Assembly: GCA_947466555.1 (NCBI GenBank)
Contig: CANIFK010000002.1
Coordinates: 1-28,513 of the forward strand
Direction of reading: 5' to 3'
Source: Acidobacteriota bacterium
GTDB lineage: Bacteria > Acidobacteriota > Terriglobia > Bryobacterales > Bryobacteraceae
Length of the DNA: 28,513 nucleotides
Within the stretch, counting starts at the first letter, position 1; each line of letters opens with the position of its first letter. The notes under the pieces are model-generated. The model was not told the DNA's origin, made no database searches, and saw only the letters and a program-made list of their open reading frames with translations. Below are positions 6,575 to 15,494 of the stretch, in pieces. Both the position numbers and the translations under genes were made by a program.

Positions 6575-8665
6575 ATGGCTCGCACTGTACCTCTTGAGCG
6601 CATGCGCAATATCGGCATCATGGCCCACATCGATGCCGGTAAGACCACGACAACCGAACGAATCCTCTATTACACCGGCCGTACGTACAAGATTGGCGAA
6701 GTCCATGAAGGTACGGCGACGATGGATTGGATGGAGCAGGAGCAGGAACGCGGCATCACGATCACCTCGGCTGCCACGAGCTGCGAATGGAACGACATCG
6801 CAATCAACATTATCGACACTCCCGGCCACGTGGATTTCACGGCCGAAGTCGAGCGCTCCCTGCGCGTCCTTGATGGTGCGGTGGCTGTGTTTGACGCGGT
6901 GGCTGGTGTGCAGCCTCAGTCCGAGACCGTGTGGCGTCAGGCCGATAAGTACGGTGTCCCGCGCATCTGTTTCATCAACAAGATGGATCGTATGGGTGCG
7001 GATTTCTACCATTCGATCGAAACCATTGTTGATCGTCTCCGGTGTAAGCCGGTAGCGATTCAGATCCCGGTTGGAGCTGAAGATAAGTTCCTGGGTATCG
7101 TGAATCTGGTGACGATGAAGGCGCGCATCTGGCGCGATGAGTCTCTGGGTGCGAAGTTCGACGACGTCGAAATCCCCGCAGACCTGCTGGAAGAAGCGCA
7201 GAAGTACCGGACGCTGATGGTGGAAGCCGTTGCCGAATGCGACGACGAGCTGACCAATAAGTATCTGGAAGGTCAGGAACTTACGGAAGATGAGCTCCTT
7301 CGCGGTATCCGCAAGGCGACCATCGCGATGCAGATTTTCCCGGTCATCTGCGGTTCCTCCTTTAAGAACAAGGGTGTTCAGGACATGCTGGACGCGGTGG
7401 TGAATTTCCTGCCTTCGCCGCTCGACATTCCTCCCGTCAAGGGCATCAATCCGGACGATGGTTCGGAAGTCCTTCGCCCGTCCGAAGATACTGCTCCCTT
7501 CTCCGGCCTGGTCTTCAAGATCATGACCGATCCCTTCGTCGGCCAGCTCTGCTTCGTCCGGGTGTACTCGGGCAAGCTGATGACCGGAACGAATGGGTAT
7601 AACGCCGGTAAGCGGAAGAGCGAGCGCATTGGCCGTATCGTGAAGATGCACGCCAACAAGCGCGAAGAAATTCAGGAAGTGCTGGCCGGCGACATCTGCG
7701 CTTGCGTCGGATTGAAGACGGTGCAGACCGGCGACACGATTTGCGACGAACGCCACCCGGTGATTCTCGAATCGATCGACTTCCCCGCACCTGTGATTCA
7801 GCTCGCCATCGAGCCGAAGTCGAAGGCCGACCAGGAAAAGCTGGGCGTTGCCATCGCGAAACTGGTGAACGAAGATCCTACCTTGCGCGTGAATACCGAC
7901 ATTGAAACGGGGCAGACGATTCTCGCCGGCATGGGCGAACTGCACTTGGAAATCATTGTTGACCGTATGCGCCGCGAATTCGGTGTGGAAGCCAACGTCG
8001 GTAAGCCGCAGGTTGCTTATCGCGAAACCATCCGCGTGAAAGCGGAAGGTCACGGCCGCCACGTTCGGCAGTCCGGTGGTAAGGGTCAGTTCGGTGAATG
8101 CAAGATCCGTATCGAGCCGCTCGAAGAGGGCAAGGGTTTTGAGTTCGAAAACAAAACGGTTGGCGGAACGATTCCGAAAGAATACATCCCGGCCATCGAA
8201 AAGGGTATCGTTGAGCGCCTGGAAGGCGGCCTGATCGCTGGCTTCCCGATGTCTGACGTGAAAATTCAGGTCTACGACGGTAACTATCACGACGTTGACT
8301 CTTCGGAAATGGCGTTTAAGATTGCCGGATCGCTGGCGATCCAGGACGCTGTGAAGAAGGCCAAGCCGGTGCTGCTCGAGCCGATTATGTCGGTGGAAGT
8401 GGTTGTGCCCGACGAATACATGGGACCCGTCAACGGCGACCTGATTTCGCGCCGCGGCCGTCTGGAAGGCATGGAAATGCGTGGCACCACGCAGGTCATC
8501 AAGTCGATGGTTCCGCTGAGCGAAATGTTCGGATACGCCACGGAATTGCGCAGCCGCACGCAGGGTCGCGCGAGCTTCACGATGCACTTCGGCCGTTACG
8601 AAGAAGTGCCGGCGAACCTGGCAACCGAAATCATCAGCAAGGCCCAGGGCAAGGTCACCACCTAG
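6575..8665 (+). CDS. fusA: Elongation factor G
   Basis: EF-G is the GTPase that drives tRNA-mRNA translocation and, with ribosome recycling factor, splits post-termination ribosomes. The 696-residue protein has its G1 P-loop at residues 17-24 (AHIDAGKT), the switch I Thr in RGIT (59-62), G3 at 81-85 (DTPGH) and G4 at 135-138 (NKMD). Domains II-V follow to the C-terminal GRYEEVPANLATEI, so all five domains are present. The length is standard for the main housekeeping form. GGGAGA lies upstream but about 13 bases from the ATG, a loose spacing. Codons such as CGT/CGC, GGT/GGC and AAG dominate, unlike the flanking genes, which fits translational selection. Confidence 0.98.
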   Translation: MARTVPLERMRNIGIMAHIDAGKTTTTERILYYTGRTYKIGEVHEGTATMDWMEQEQERGITITSAATSCEWNDIAINIIDTPGHVDFTAEVERSLRVLDGAVAVFDAVAGVQPQSETVWRQADKYGVPRICFINKMDRMGADFYHSIETIVDRLRCKPVAIQIPVGAEDKFLGIVNLVTMKARIWRDESLGAKFDDVEIPADLLEEAQKYRTLMVEAVAECDDELTNKYLEGQELTEDELLRGIRKATIAMQIFPVICGSSFKNKGVQDMLDAVVNFLPSPLDIPPVKGINPDDGSEVLRPSEDTAPFSGLVFKIMTDPFVGQLCFVRVYSGKLMTGTNGYNAGKRKSERIGRIVKMHANKREEIQEVLAGDICACVGLKTVQTGDTICDERHPVILESIDFPAPVIQLAIEPKSKADQEKLGVAIAKLVNEDPTLRVNTDIETGQTILAGMGELHLEIIVDRMRREFGVEANVGKPQVAYRETIRVKAEGHGRHVRQSGGKGQFGECKIRIEPLEEGKGFEFENKTVGGTIPKEYIPAIEKGIVERLEGGLIAGFPMSDVKIQVYDGNYHDVDSSEMAFKIAGSLAIQDAVKKAKPVLLEPIMSVEVVVPDEYMGPVNGDLISRRGRLEGMEMRGTTQVIKSMVPLSEMFGYATELRSRTQGRASFTMHFGRYEEVPANLATEIISKAQGKVTT

Positions 8666-8704
8666 TCCGCTGTACCGAAAAGTTTCTACAGGAGAATCCA
8701 TACC

Positions 8705-9892
8705 ATGGCGAAAGAGAAATTTGATCGATCTAAACCGCACGTCAATATCGGCACCATTGGCCACATTGACCACGGCAAGACGACGTTGACGGCGGCGATC
8801 ACCAAGACGCTGTCGAAGCACAATCCGAAGAACTCGTTCCGCAGCTTCGATTCGATCGACAACGCGCCGGAAGAAAAAGCTCGTGGTATCACGATTGCGG
8901 CCTCGCACGTGGAATATGAGACGGCGAACCGTCACTATGCCCACGTCGACTGCCCGGGCCACGCTGACTACATCAAGAACATGATCACCGGTGCGGCGCA
9001 GATGGACGGCGCGATTCTGGTGGTGGCGGCGACCGACGGTCCCATGCCCCAGACCCGCGAACACATCCTGCTTGCCCGTCAGGTGGGCGTGCCCTACATC
9101 GTTGTCGCTCTGAACAAGGTCGACATGGTGGAAGACGCCGAGCTGCTCGAACTGGTTGAGATGGAAGTTCGCGAACTGCTCTCGAGCTACGGTTTCCCCG
9201 GCGACGATCTGCCGGTGGTGAAGGTTTCGGCTCTGGGTGGTTTGAACGGCGAACCGCAATGGGAAAAGGCGATCGACGACCTGATGGACGCGGTCGACAA
9301 GTACATCCCGATGCCGGCGCGCGTTACCGACAAACCGTTCCTGATGCCGATCGAAGACATCTTCTCGATTCAGGGTCGCGGTACTGTTGTGACGGGCCGT
9401 ATTGAACAGGGTATCTGCAAGGTCGGCGAGGAAATGGAAATCGTTGGTTTCCATGACACCAAGAAGACGGTTGTGACGGGCGTCGAAATGTTCAAGAAGT
9501 TGTTGGACGAAGGCCGCGCCGGTGACAACGTTGGCTTGCTGCTCCGCGGTATCGATAAGGAAGGCGTTGAGCGCGGCCAGGTTATCGCCAAGCCGGGTTC
9601 GATCAAGCCGCACAAGAAGTTCAAGGGTGAAGTCTACGTGTTGTCAAAGGAAGAAGGCGGCCGTCATACGCCGTTCTTCAACGGGTACCGTCCCCAGTTC
9701 TACTTCCGTACCACGGACGTGACGGGTGTGGCGCACCTACCTGCCGGGACCGAGATGGTCATGCCGGGCGACAACGTGCAGATGGAAATCGAACTGATCA
9801 CCCCGGTCGCCATGGACAAGGGCTTGCGCTTCGCGATTCGCGAAGGCGGCCGTACGGTCGGCGCCGGCACTGTGGCGGAAATCGTTTCCTAA
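8705..9892 (+). CDS. tuf: Elongation factor Tu
   Basis: EF-Tu delivers aminoacyl-tRNA to the ribosomal A site as a GTP complex. The 395 residues include G1 at 19-26 (GHIDHGKT), switch I with the Mg-coordinating Thr in RGIT (60-63), G3 at 82-86 (DCPGH), G4 at 137-140 (NKVD), and domains II and III ending in REGGRTVGAGTVAEIVS. Two Ala follow RGITI where E. coli has Asn-Thr; the catalytic His of PGH and the Mg-binding Thr are kept. AGGAGA (8690-8695) precedes the ATG by nine bases. It is the only tuf in this window, and a second genomic copy cannot be excluded. A strong hairpin follows before rpsJ. Confidence 0.98.
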   Translation: MAKEKFDRSKPHVNIGTIGHIDHGKTTLTAAITKTLSKHNPKNSFRSFDSIDNAPEEKARGITIAASHVEYETANRHYAHVDCPGHADYIKNMITGAAQMDGAILVVAATDGPMPQTREHILLARQVGVPYIVVALNKVDMVEDAELLELVEMEVRELLSSYGFPGDDLPVVKVSALGGLNGEPQWEKAIDDLMDAVDKYIPMPARVTDKPFLMPIEDIFSIQGRGTVVTGRIEQGICKVGEEMEIVGFHDTKKTVVTGVEMFKKLLDEGRAGDNVGLLLRGIDKEGVERGQVIAKPGSIKPHKKFKGEVYVLSKEEGGRHTPFFNGYRPQFYFRTTDVTGVAHLPAGTEMVMPGDNVQMEIELITPVAMDKGLRFAIREGGRTVGAGTVAEIVS

Positions 9893-9907
9893 CTAACGAA
9901 ATAGCTG

Positions 9908-9930
9908 GGGCCGCTCTACGGGAGCGGCCC
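9908..9930 (+). repeat. GC-rich stem-loop between tuf and rpsJ
   Basis: GGGCCGCTC (9908-9916) and GAGCGGCCC (9922-9930) form a perfect 9-bp stem with the 5-base loop TACGG. The following bases are TGACAAAACG, so there is no T-tract and it is not a classical intrinsic terminator. It marks the str/S10 boundary and may be an attenuator, an RNA processing site or a 3'-end stabiliser for the tuf message. Confidence 0.6.
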
Positions 9931-9958
9931 TGACAAAACGAATCGAAAGATTGAATCC

Positions 9959-10282
9959 ATGTCTTTGAGAGAAAGCATCCGAATCCGGCTTAAGGCGTAT
10001 GATCACCGCGTCCTGGACCAGTCGACGCAGGAGATTGTTGCGACGGCCAAGCGCAGTGGCGCGCAGGTAGCGGGTCCGATCCCGTTGCCGACGATGAAAA
10101 ACCGGTTCACGGTTAACCGTTCGCCGCACGTGGACAAGAAGTCGCGGGAGCAGTTCGAAGTCCGCACCCACAAGCGCTTGCTCGACATTTTGTCGCCGAC
10201 GCAGGACACCGTGGACGCGTTGATGAAACTGGATCTGCCCGCCGGTGTGGACGTCGAAATCAAGGCCTTCGGTAAGAAGTAG
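9959..10282 (+). CDS. rpsJ: 30S ribosomal protein S10
   Basis: S10 is a head protein of the small subunit; in Nus-type complexes it also links NusG and NusB to transcription antitermination. The 107-residue sequence contains IRIRLKAYDHRVLD, the loop GPIPLPTMKNRFTVNRSPHVDKKSREQFE and KRLLDILSPTQDTVDALMKLDLPAGVDVEIK, all diagnostic. The start at ATG 9959 gives the usual N-terminus; only a weak purine run (GAAAGA) lies upstream. It opens the S10 block 66 bases after tuf, and no separate promoter with good hexamers was seen there, so read-through from the str promoters is likely. Confidence 0.97.
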   Translation: MSLRESIRIRLKAYDHRVLDQSTQEIVATAKRSGAQVAGPIPLPTMKNRFTVNRSPHVDKKSREQFEVRTHKRLLDILSPTQDTVDALMKLDLPAGVDVEIKAFGKK

Positions 10283-10291
10283 TCTTGTTCG

Positions 10292-10306
10292 GCTGTTCGA
10301 AACAGC
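10292..10306 (+). repeat. Short hairpin after rpsJ
   Basis: GCTGTT (10292-10297) and AACAGC (10301-10306) pair perfectly around a 3-base CGA loop, directly downstream of the rpsJ stop codon. No T-tract follows. It lies within the 149-base rpsJ-rplC spacer, the longest within the S10 block, which also holds an AATAAT -10-like element (10336-10341) without a recognisable -35. Confidence 0.35.
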
Positions 10307-10360
10307 AGCAACCAGAGTGGTAACCCAAGAGATTTAATAATCCGGGGAAACGGATAAGCA

Positions 10361-10435
10361 ATGACGCGTGGCGAGGGCGCTACGACGGTTGCTGACACGG
10401 AAGTAAGAAAGCCCCGTTCGAGGAAAGTGCAATGA
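10361..10435 (+). CDS. Possible 24-residue leader peptide coupled to rplC
   Basis: ATG 10361 opens a 24-codon frame (MTRGEGATTVADTEVRKPRS followed by RKVQ). Its TGA (10433-10435) overlaps the rplC ATG (10432-10434) in the ATGA arrangement typical of translational coupling. GGGGA and GGA purine runs lie upstream at about 10343-10353. The peptide is basic and unlike any family I know. rplC has its own AGGAA (10421-10425), so coupling is not strictly needed. It may be chance in a 149-base spacer, or a leader peptide controlling the S10 block. Confidence is low. Confidence 0.25.
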   Translation: MTRGEGATTVADTEVRKPRSRKVQ

Positions 10436-11070
10436 GCCCAGGAATTCTCGGCAAGAAAATCGGGATGACGCAAGTGTTCAACGCGGAAGGCCAAGTGGTC
10501 CCTGTGACCCTGGTGAAAGCGGGACCTTGTGTCGTCGTGCAGCGCAAGACACCGGCCACGGACGGCTACAACGCCGTGCAGCTCGGCCTTATGGAATACG
10601 TGAAGCCGTCGCGGATTAACAAGCCCGAAACCGGCCACCTGAAGAAAGCGAACGCCGACGGTATTCGCTTCCTGAAAGAGCTGAAGCTTGGGCCGGGTAA
10701 CAGCGACATGAAGACTGGGGACCGCGTGTTAGCGGAACAGTTCCAGGTCAACCAGAAGGTCGACGTCATTGGCACCTCCAAGGGCAAGGGCTTTACCTCG
10801 GTCATCAAGCGCCACAACTTCAAGGGCGGCCCTGGCGGCCACGGTTCGATGTTTGGCCGCGCGCCTGGTTCGATCGGCGCATCGAGCTTCCCGAGCCGCG
10901 TTTTCCCCGGCATGCGCATGGCCGGCCACTCGGGCGATGCCCAGGTGACGGTTCGCAACCTGGAAATCGTCGGTGTGGACACCGAAGAGAACATGATCAT
11001 GGTTAAGGGCGCGGTGCCCGGACCGAACGGCGGCTATGTCGTTCTCCGCCGCGCGAAATCCGGGTACTAG
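10432..11070 (+). CDS. rplC: 50S ribosomal protein L3
   Basis: L3 is an early 50S assembly protein whose extended loop reaches towards the peptidyl transferase centre. The 212-residue protein shows the family's ILGKKIGMTQVF start, the SKGKGF(T)SVIKRHNFKGGPGGHGS core and the RAPGSIGASSFPSRVFPGMRMAGHSG loop. That loop lacks the Gln that PrmB methylates in E. coli (GQNQTP context); the GASS/GASA variant is familiar in other phyla, so this is a lineage feature and not damage. The start at ATG 10432 is backed by AGGAA seven bases upstream. The stop is followed directly by the rplD ribosome binding site. Confidence 0.96.
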   Translation: MSPGILGKKIGMTQVFNAEGQVVPVTLVKAGPCVVVQRKTPATDGYNAVQLGLMEYVKPSRINKPETGHLKKANADGIRFLKELKLGPGNSDMKTGDRVLAEQFQVNQKVDVIGTSKGKGFTSVIKRHNFKGGPGGHGSMFGRAPGSIGASSFPSRVFPGMRMAGHSGDAQVTVRNLEIVGVDTEENMIMVKGAVPGPNGGYVVLRRAKSGY

Positions 11071-11083
11071 AAGGAGCCGAACG

Positions 11084-11707
11084 ATGCCCATTGTCGACGT
11101 TATCGATCTCAACAACAACAAAGTAGGCTCGCTCGAACTGTCGGATGCCGTGTTCGGCACCGCAGTGAACAAGGCGCTGCTGTACGAGGCCGTCCGTAAC
11201 TATCAGGCGAATCAGCGCCGCGGAACGGCAAAGACCAAGACTCGGCACGAAGTGGCCGGATCGGGCAAGAAATTGTGGAAGCAGAAGGGCACGGGCCGTG
11301 CGCGTATGGGCTCGATCCGCAGCCCACTGTGGCGCCACGGCGGCACGACCCACGGGCCTCAGCCGCGTGATTATAGCTATCAACTGCCGAAGAAGATGTT
11401 GGTTGGCGCATTGCGCTCCGCTCTGACGGCGAAGTTGCAGGACGGTGGGATCAAAATCGTTCGCGAATTTGCTCTGGCCGATCACAAGACGAAGACCTTT
11501 GCCGGTGCGTTGACCAAGCTGGAATCGCCGAACAAGGTGTTGGTGATCGACAACGGCGAGAACCGCAACCTGGCGCTGGGCGCGCGGAACATCCCGGGCC
11601 TGGTGCTGTTGGCGAGCCGCGAAGTGAACCCGTACCACCTGTTGAACGCGAAGCAGATTCTGATTAGCGAATCGGCCGCGAAGAAGCTTTCGGAGGGCTT
11701 GGCGTAA
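11084..11707 (+). CDS. rplD: 50S ribosomal protein L4
   Basis: L4 lines the peptide exit tunnel near the macrolide-binding constriction and nucleates 50S assembly. The 207-residue protein contains the tunnel-loop segment KLWKQKGTGRARMGSIRSPLWRHGG and the C-terminal globular region through REVNPYHLLNAKQILI. ATG 11084 is chosen because AAGGAG (11071-11076) stands seven bases before it; the frame stays open a little further upstream inside rplC. In E. coli L4 represses its own S10 operon through the rpsJ leader; no leader of that type was recognised here. Its TAA shares one base with the rplW ATG (TAATG), so the two are translationally linked. Confidence 0.96.
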   Translation: MPIVDVIDLNNNKVGSLELSDAVFGTAVNKALLYEAVRNYQANQRRGTAKTKTRHEVAGSGKKLWKQKGTGRARMGSIRSPLWRHGGTTHGPQPRDYSYQLPKKMLVGALRSALTAKLQDGGIKIVREFALADHKTKTFAGALTKLESPNKVLVIDNGENRNLALGARNIPGLVLLASREVNPYHLLNAKQILISESAAKKLSEGLA

Positions 11708-11994
11708 TGAATATCTATGAAGTAGTCCGCCGCCCCATCGTGACGGAAAAGGGCCTGACGAAAAAGGAGAGCGAAAACACGCTCTGCTTCGAAGTCAACT
11801 CTGACGCCAACAAGATCCACATCAAAGCGGCCGTCGAGAAACTTTTCAAAGTCAAAGTGGCCGAAGTCCGGGTGCTGAACAATGAAGGTAAACTGCGCCG
11901 TCGCGGCCGGTTCGCCGGGTACCGCTCGGATTGGAAGAAGGCCTACGTGAAATTGAAGGCCGGCGAGAAGATGCCGGAATACGCCGAGATCTAA
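11707..11994 (+). CDS. rplW: 50S ribosomal protein L23
   Basis: L23 stands at the tunnel exit and is the docking point for trigger factor and SRP. The 95-residue protein begins MNIYEVVRRPIVTEKG and has the family features NKIHIKAAVEKLFKVKV, VRVLNNEGKLRRRGRFAGYRSDWKKAYVKL. The ATG overlaps the last base of the rplD stop. Its ribosome binding site GGAGGG (11692-11697) lies within the rplD coding sequence at nine bases spacing. Confidence 0.96.
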   Translation: MNIYEVVRRPIVTEKGLTKKESENTLCFEVNSDANKIHIKAAVEKLFKVKVAEVRVLNNEGKLRRRGRFAGYRSDWKKAYVKLKAGEKMPEYAEI

Positions 11995-12019
11995 GTACGG
12001 CGTTTAGAGGAATCGCATC

Positions 12020-12850
12020 ATGCCAGTGAAAACATACCGCCCGTACACGCCCAGCCGTCGTTACATGACGACGCTGATGCGGGACGACATTACGAAACAA
12101 ACGCCGGAGAAGTCTCTGACGGTGGGGCTCCGGAAGTCCGGTGGCCGTAACAGCAGTGGCCGGGTGACGTCGCGGTTTATCGGCGGCGGTCACAAGCAGT
12201 CTTTGCGTCTTGTGGATTTCAAGCGGGACAAAGAAGGCGTCCCGGCTCGCGTCGCGGCGATCGAATACGATCCGAACCGATCGGCTCGGCTGGCACTGTT
12301 GCACTATGTGGACGGCGAAAAGCGCTACATCGTGGCTCCGGTTGGATTGACGGTTGGCTCGACGGTGACGTCGGGTCCGGACGCCGACATTCTCCCCGGC
12401 AACTCCTTGCCGCTGAAGAACATCCCGGCCGGCACGGTGATCCACGCGATCGAACTGAAGCCTGGCAAGGGTGCGCAGATGGCACGCAGCGCCGGAACGC
12501 AGGCCCAGCTTGTCTCTAAAGAAGGCGGCATTGCGTTGATCAAGCTGCCGTCGGGTGAAACCCGGAGAGTCGATTTGCGCTGCATTGCGACGATCGGCCA
12601 AGTGGGCAACCCGGAACACGAAAACGAAACGTACGGTAAGGCCGGACGTACCCGCTGGAAGGGCCGCACGCCGCATAACCGCGGTGTGACGATGAACCCG
12701 GTCGACCACCCGCATGGTGGTGGTGAAGGCCGGACGTCGGGCGGTCGCCACCCGGTTACTCCGTGGGGCCAGCCGACACGCGGGTTCAAGACGCGTAACA
12801 ACAAGCGCACCGACAATCAAATTGTCACGCGCCGCGGCAAGAAGAGCTAG
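12020..12850 (+). CDS. rplB: 50S ribosomal protein L2
   Basis: L2 is needed for subunit association and peptidyl transferase activity. The 276-residue sequence has the N-terminal YRPYTPSRRYMT, the central IEYDPNRSARLALLHYVDGEKRYI, and the C-terminal VDHPHGGGEGRTSGG motif carrying the conserved His implicated in peptide-bond formation, followed by the basic tail GFKTRNNKRTDNQIVTRR. Length is normal. GAGGAA stands seven to eight bases before the ATG. It lies 25 bases after rplW in the standard S10 order. Confidence 0.97.
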   Translation: MPVKTYRPYTPSRRYMTTLMRDDITKQTPEKSLTVGLRKSGGRNSSGRVTSRFIGGGHKQSLRLVDFKRDKEGVPARVAAIEYDPNRSARLALLHYVDGEKRYIVAPVGLTVGSTVTSGPDADILPGNSLPLKNIPAGTVIHAIELKPGKGAQMARSAGTQAQLVSKEGGIALIKLPSGETRRVDLRCIATIGQVGNPEHENETYGKAGRTRWKGRTPHNRGVTMNPVDHPHGGGEGRTSGGRHPVTPWGQPTRGFKTRNNKRTDNQIVTRRGKKS

Positions 12851-12865
12851 GGAAGGGATTAGACG

Positions 12866-13150
12866 ATGGGTCGTTCTCTCAAAAAAGGTCCGTTCACCGA
12901 TGACCACTTGCTGGTCAAAGTGGAAAAGCTGATCGCCAATAGCGACAAGAAGGTTGTCAAGACCTGGTCGCGGCGCTCGACGATTCTGCCGATGTTCATC
13001 GGGCACACGTTCGCTGTGCACAACGGCAAGAAGTTTATTCCGGTCTATGTGACCGAGAACATGGTTGGCCACAAGCTTGGCGAATTTTCGCCGACCCGGA
13101 CGTTCAAGGGTCACGTGGCCAAGACCGAAAAATCGGGTAAGGCAGGCTGA
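12866..13150 (+). CDS. rpsS: 30S ribosomal protein S19
   Basis: S19 forms a complex with S13 in the head of the small subunit and contacts the A-site tRNA. The 94-residue protein is a full-length match: MGRSLKKGPFTDDHLL, TWSRRSTILPMFIGHTFAVHNG and HKLGEFSPTRTFKGH are near-invariant. A GGAAGGGA site precedes the ATG. Fifteen bases separate it from rplB; the 41 bases after it contain only the rplV ribosome binding site. Confidence 0.97.
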   Translation: MGRSLKKGPFTDDHLLVKVEKLIANSDKKVVKTWSRRSTILPMFIGHTFAVHNGKKFIPVYVTENMVGHKLGEFSPTRTFKGHVAKTEKSGKAG

Positions 13151-13191
13151 TCGGCCAGCGCCCTGGCAGATAAGCCCACAAGGAAACGGAC

Positions 13192-13527
13192 ATGGAAGCA
13201 AGAGCCGAAGCAAGATATATTCGGGTGTCGCCGCAGAAGGCGCGTTTGGTGGTGGATCTGATCCGCGGCCAGCGTGCCGGTGATGCCATCAACATTCTGC
13301 GTTCGACGAATAAGGGCATCGCCCCGACGGTGGAGAAGGTGTTGCGGTCGGCAATCGCCAACGCCGAAAACAAGTCGGACTCGGTGGACGTCGATCAGTT
13401 GGTCGTGAACGAAGCCTACGTCAACGAGGGCCCGCGCATGAAGCGCATCCGCCCCGCCCCGATGGGCCGTGCGTACCGCTACCAGCGCCGGATCAGCCAT
13501 ATTGTTGTGGTTGTGGCGGAAAAATAA
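13192..13527 (+). CDS. rplV: 50S ribosomal protein L22
   Basis: L22 extends a long beta-hairpin into the exit tunnel and contributes to the macrolide-sensitive constriction. The 111-residue protein has the family pattern YIRVSPQKARLVVDLIRGQ, the AIANAENKSDSVDVDQLVV helix-strand segment and the hairpin GPRMKRIRPAPMGRAYR. AAGGAAA precedes the ATG. Residues of the hairpin look wild type, with no insertion like those reported in macrolide-resistant strains. Confidence 0.96.
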   Translation: MEARAEARYIRVSPQKARLVVDLIRGQRAGDAINILRSTNKGIAPTVEKVLRSAIANAENKSDSVDVDQLVVNEAYVNEGPRMKRIRPAPMGRAYRYQRRISHIVVVVAEK

Positions 13528-13545
13528 GAGGCGCGAAGGAAAACC

Positions 13546-14499
<954 letters not shown>

Positions 14500-14505
14500 T
14501 ACGCC

Positions 14506-14922
14506 ATGTTGATGCCGAAGAAAGTCAAATACCGCAAGCAACAGCGCGGCCGGATGACCGGACTCGCCTGGCGCGGAAGCACGCTGAGCTTTGGTGATTT
14601 CGGGTTGAAGGCGATGGTTTGCGGTTGGATCACCAATCGCCAGATCGAAGCGGCCCGTATTGCGATGACCCGCCACATTAAGCGCGGCGGCAAGGTTTGG
14701 ATCCGGGTTTTCCCAGACAAGCCTGTCTCGAAGAAGCCGGCTGAAACCCGTATGGGTAAGGGTAAAGGCGCACCGGAATTCTGGGTGGCCGTGATTCGTC
14801 CGGGCAAGATCCTTTTCGAGATGGAAGGGGTTTCGCAGGAAGTGGCAGCGGAAGCAATGCGGTTGGCGGCACAGAAACTGTCTTTGAAAACGAAGATGGT
14901 GAGCCGCGAACAGCAAGGGTAA
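14506..14922 (+). CDS. rplP: 50S ribosomal protein L16
   Basis: L16 helps position A-site tRNA and is added late in 50S assembly. The 138-residue protein begins MLMPKKVKYRKQQRGR and keeps the ETRMGKGKG motif, whose Arg is hydroxylated by RoxA-type oxygenases in some bacteria, followed by PEFWVAVIRPGKILFEM. The AGGAG serving it lies at the end of rpsC, overlapping that gene's stop region, so the pair is tightly coupled. Confidence 0.96.
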   Translation: MLMPKKVKYRKQQRGRMTGLAWRGSTLSFGDFGLKAMVCGWITNRQIEAARIAMTRHIKRGGKVWIRVFPDKPVSKKPAETRMGKGKGAPEFWVAVIRPGKILFEMEGVSQEVAAEAMRLAAQKLSLKTKMVSREQQG

Positions 14923-14949
14923 GGGCTCAAGGGTAAACAAGGATTCGTT

Positions 14950-15138
14950 ATGAAAGCTGAAAAGATCCGCGGGCTGGAATCGGCCGAGCTCGAAAAGCAG
15001 TTAGCAGATATGGGTGAAACCATGTTCCGCCTGCGCTTCCAGATGTCACTGGGCCAGGCCGATGGTTTGAAGAAGTACCGGGAAACGAAAAAAGATCGGG
15101 CGCGGATCCTGACGGTTCTGCGCGAGAGGGCGAAGTAA
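14950..15138 (+). CDS. rpmC: 50S ribosomal protein L29
   Basis: L29 is a small two-helix protein beside L23 at the tunnel exit. The 62 residues contain the expected helical pattern: IRGLESAELEKQLADMGETMFRLRFQ, then QADGLKKYRETKKDRARILTVLRER. AAGGA precedes the ATG. The stop is three bases before the next gene. Confidence 0.94.
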   Translation: MKAEKIRGLESAELEKQLADMGETMFRLRFQMSLGQADGLKKYRETKKDRARILTVLRERAK

Positions 15139-15141
15139 GTC

Positions 15142-15438
15142 ATGCCGGAAAATCAAGATCCGCAGGCCACAACGAAAAAAGGCCAGGAAAAGATCGGGCA
15201 AGTCGTCTCGACGAAGATGGAAAAGACGATTGTCGTCGAAGTGTCCCGTCGCGTGGCGCACCCTTTCTATCGCCGGATTATCAAGAAGCGCAAAAAGTTT
15301 TATGCTCACGACGAACAGGGCTTGGCGAAAGTCGGCGATGTGGTGCGGATTGTGGAGCACCGGCCGTTGTCGAAGCTGAAGCGCTGGGCGTTGGCGGAAG
15401 TGGTCCGCGCGGCCGTCCAGGTTGGCGAAGCGCAGTAA
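15142..15438 (+). CDS. rpsQ: 30S ribosomal protein S17
   Basis: S17 is a primary 16S rRNA-binding protein with an OB fold. The 98-residue protein carries the family core GQVVSTKMEKTIVVEVSRRVAHPFYRR, KKFYAHDEQ and VGDVVRIVEHRPLSKLKRW. About 17 extra polar residues (PENQDPQATTKKGQEK) precede the usual start. The ATG at 15142 is kept because only three bases separate it from rpmC and a GAGAGGG purine run lies upstream; no good internal start exists nearer the core. Confidence 0.95.
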   Translation: MPENQDPQATTKKGQEKIGQVVSTKMEKTIVVEVSRRVAHPFYRRIIKKRKKFYAHDEQGLAKVGDVVRIVEHRPLSKLKRWALAEVVRAAVQVGEAQ

Positions 15439-15494
15439 GCGCGCCGCCACAGACAGTTACGTAGGAATTTCCGCGGGCAAATAAGGAGACAGTC

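Noticed and set aside
8885..8910. Two Ala after RGITI in EF-Tu switch I where E. coli has Asn-Thr
   Set aside because: The Mg-coordinating Thr and catalytic His are intact, and this position varies between phyla.
6542..9613. A 1023-codon open frame on the minus strand opposite fusA and tuf
   Set aside because: It is antisense to two unmistakable genes with strong codon bias. Codon constraint in GC-rich highly expressed genes removes antisense stops; the predicted protein has no recognisable motif and no ribosome binding site.
10862..10900. L3 lacks the Gln methylated by PrmB in E. coli
   Set aside because: The GASS/GASA loop is a familiar variant in other bacteria, so no novelty is claimed.
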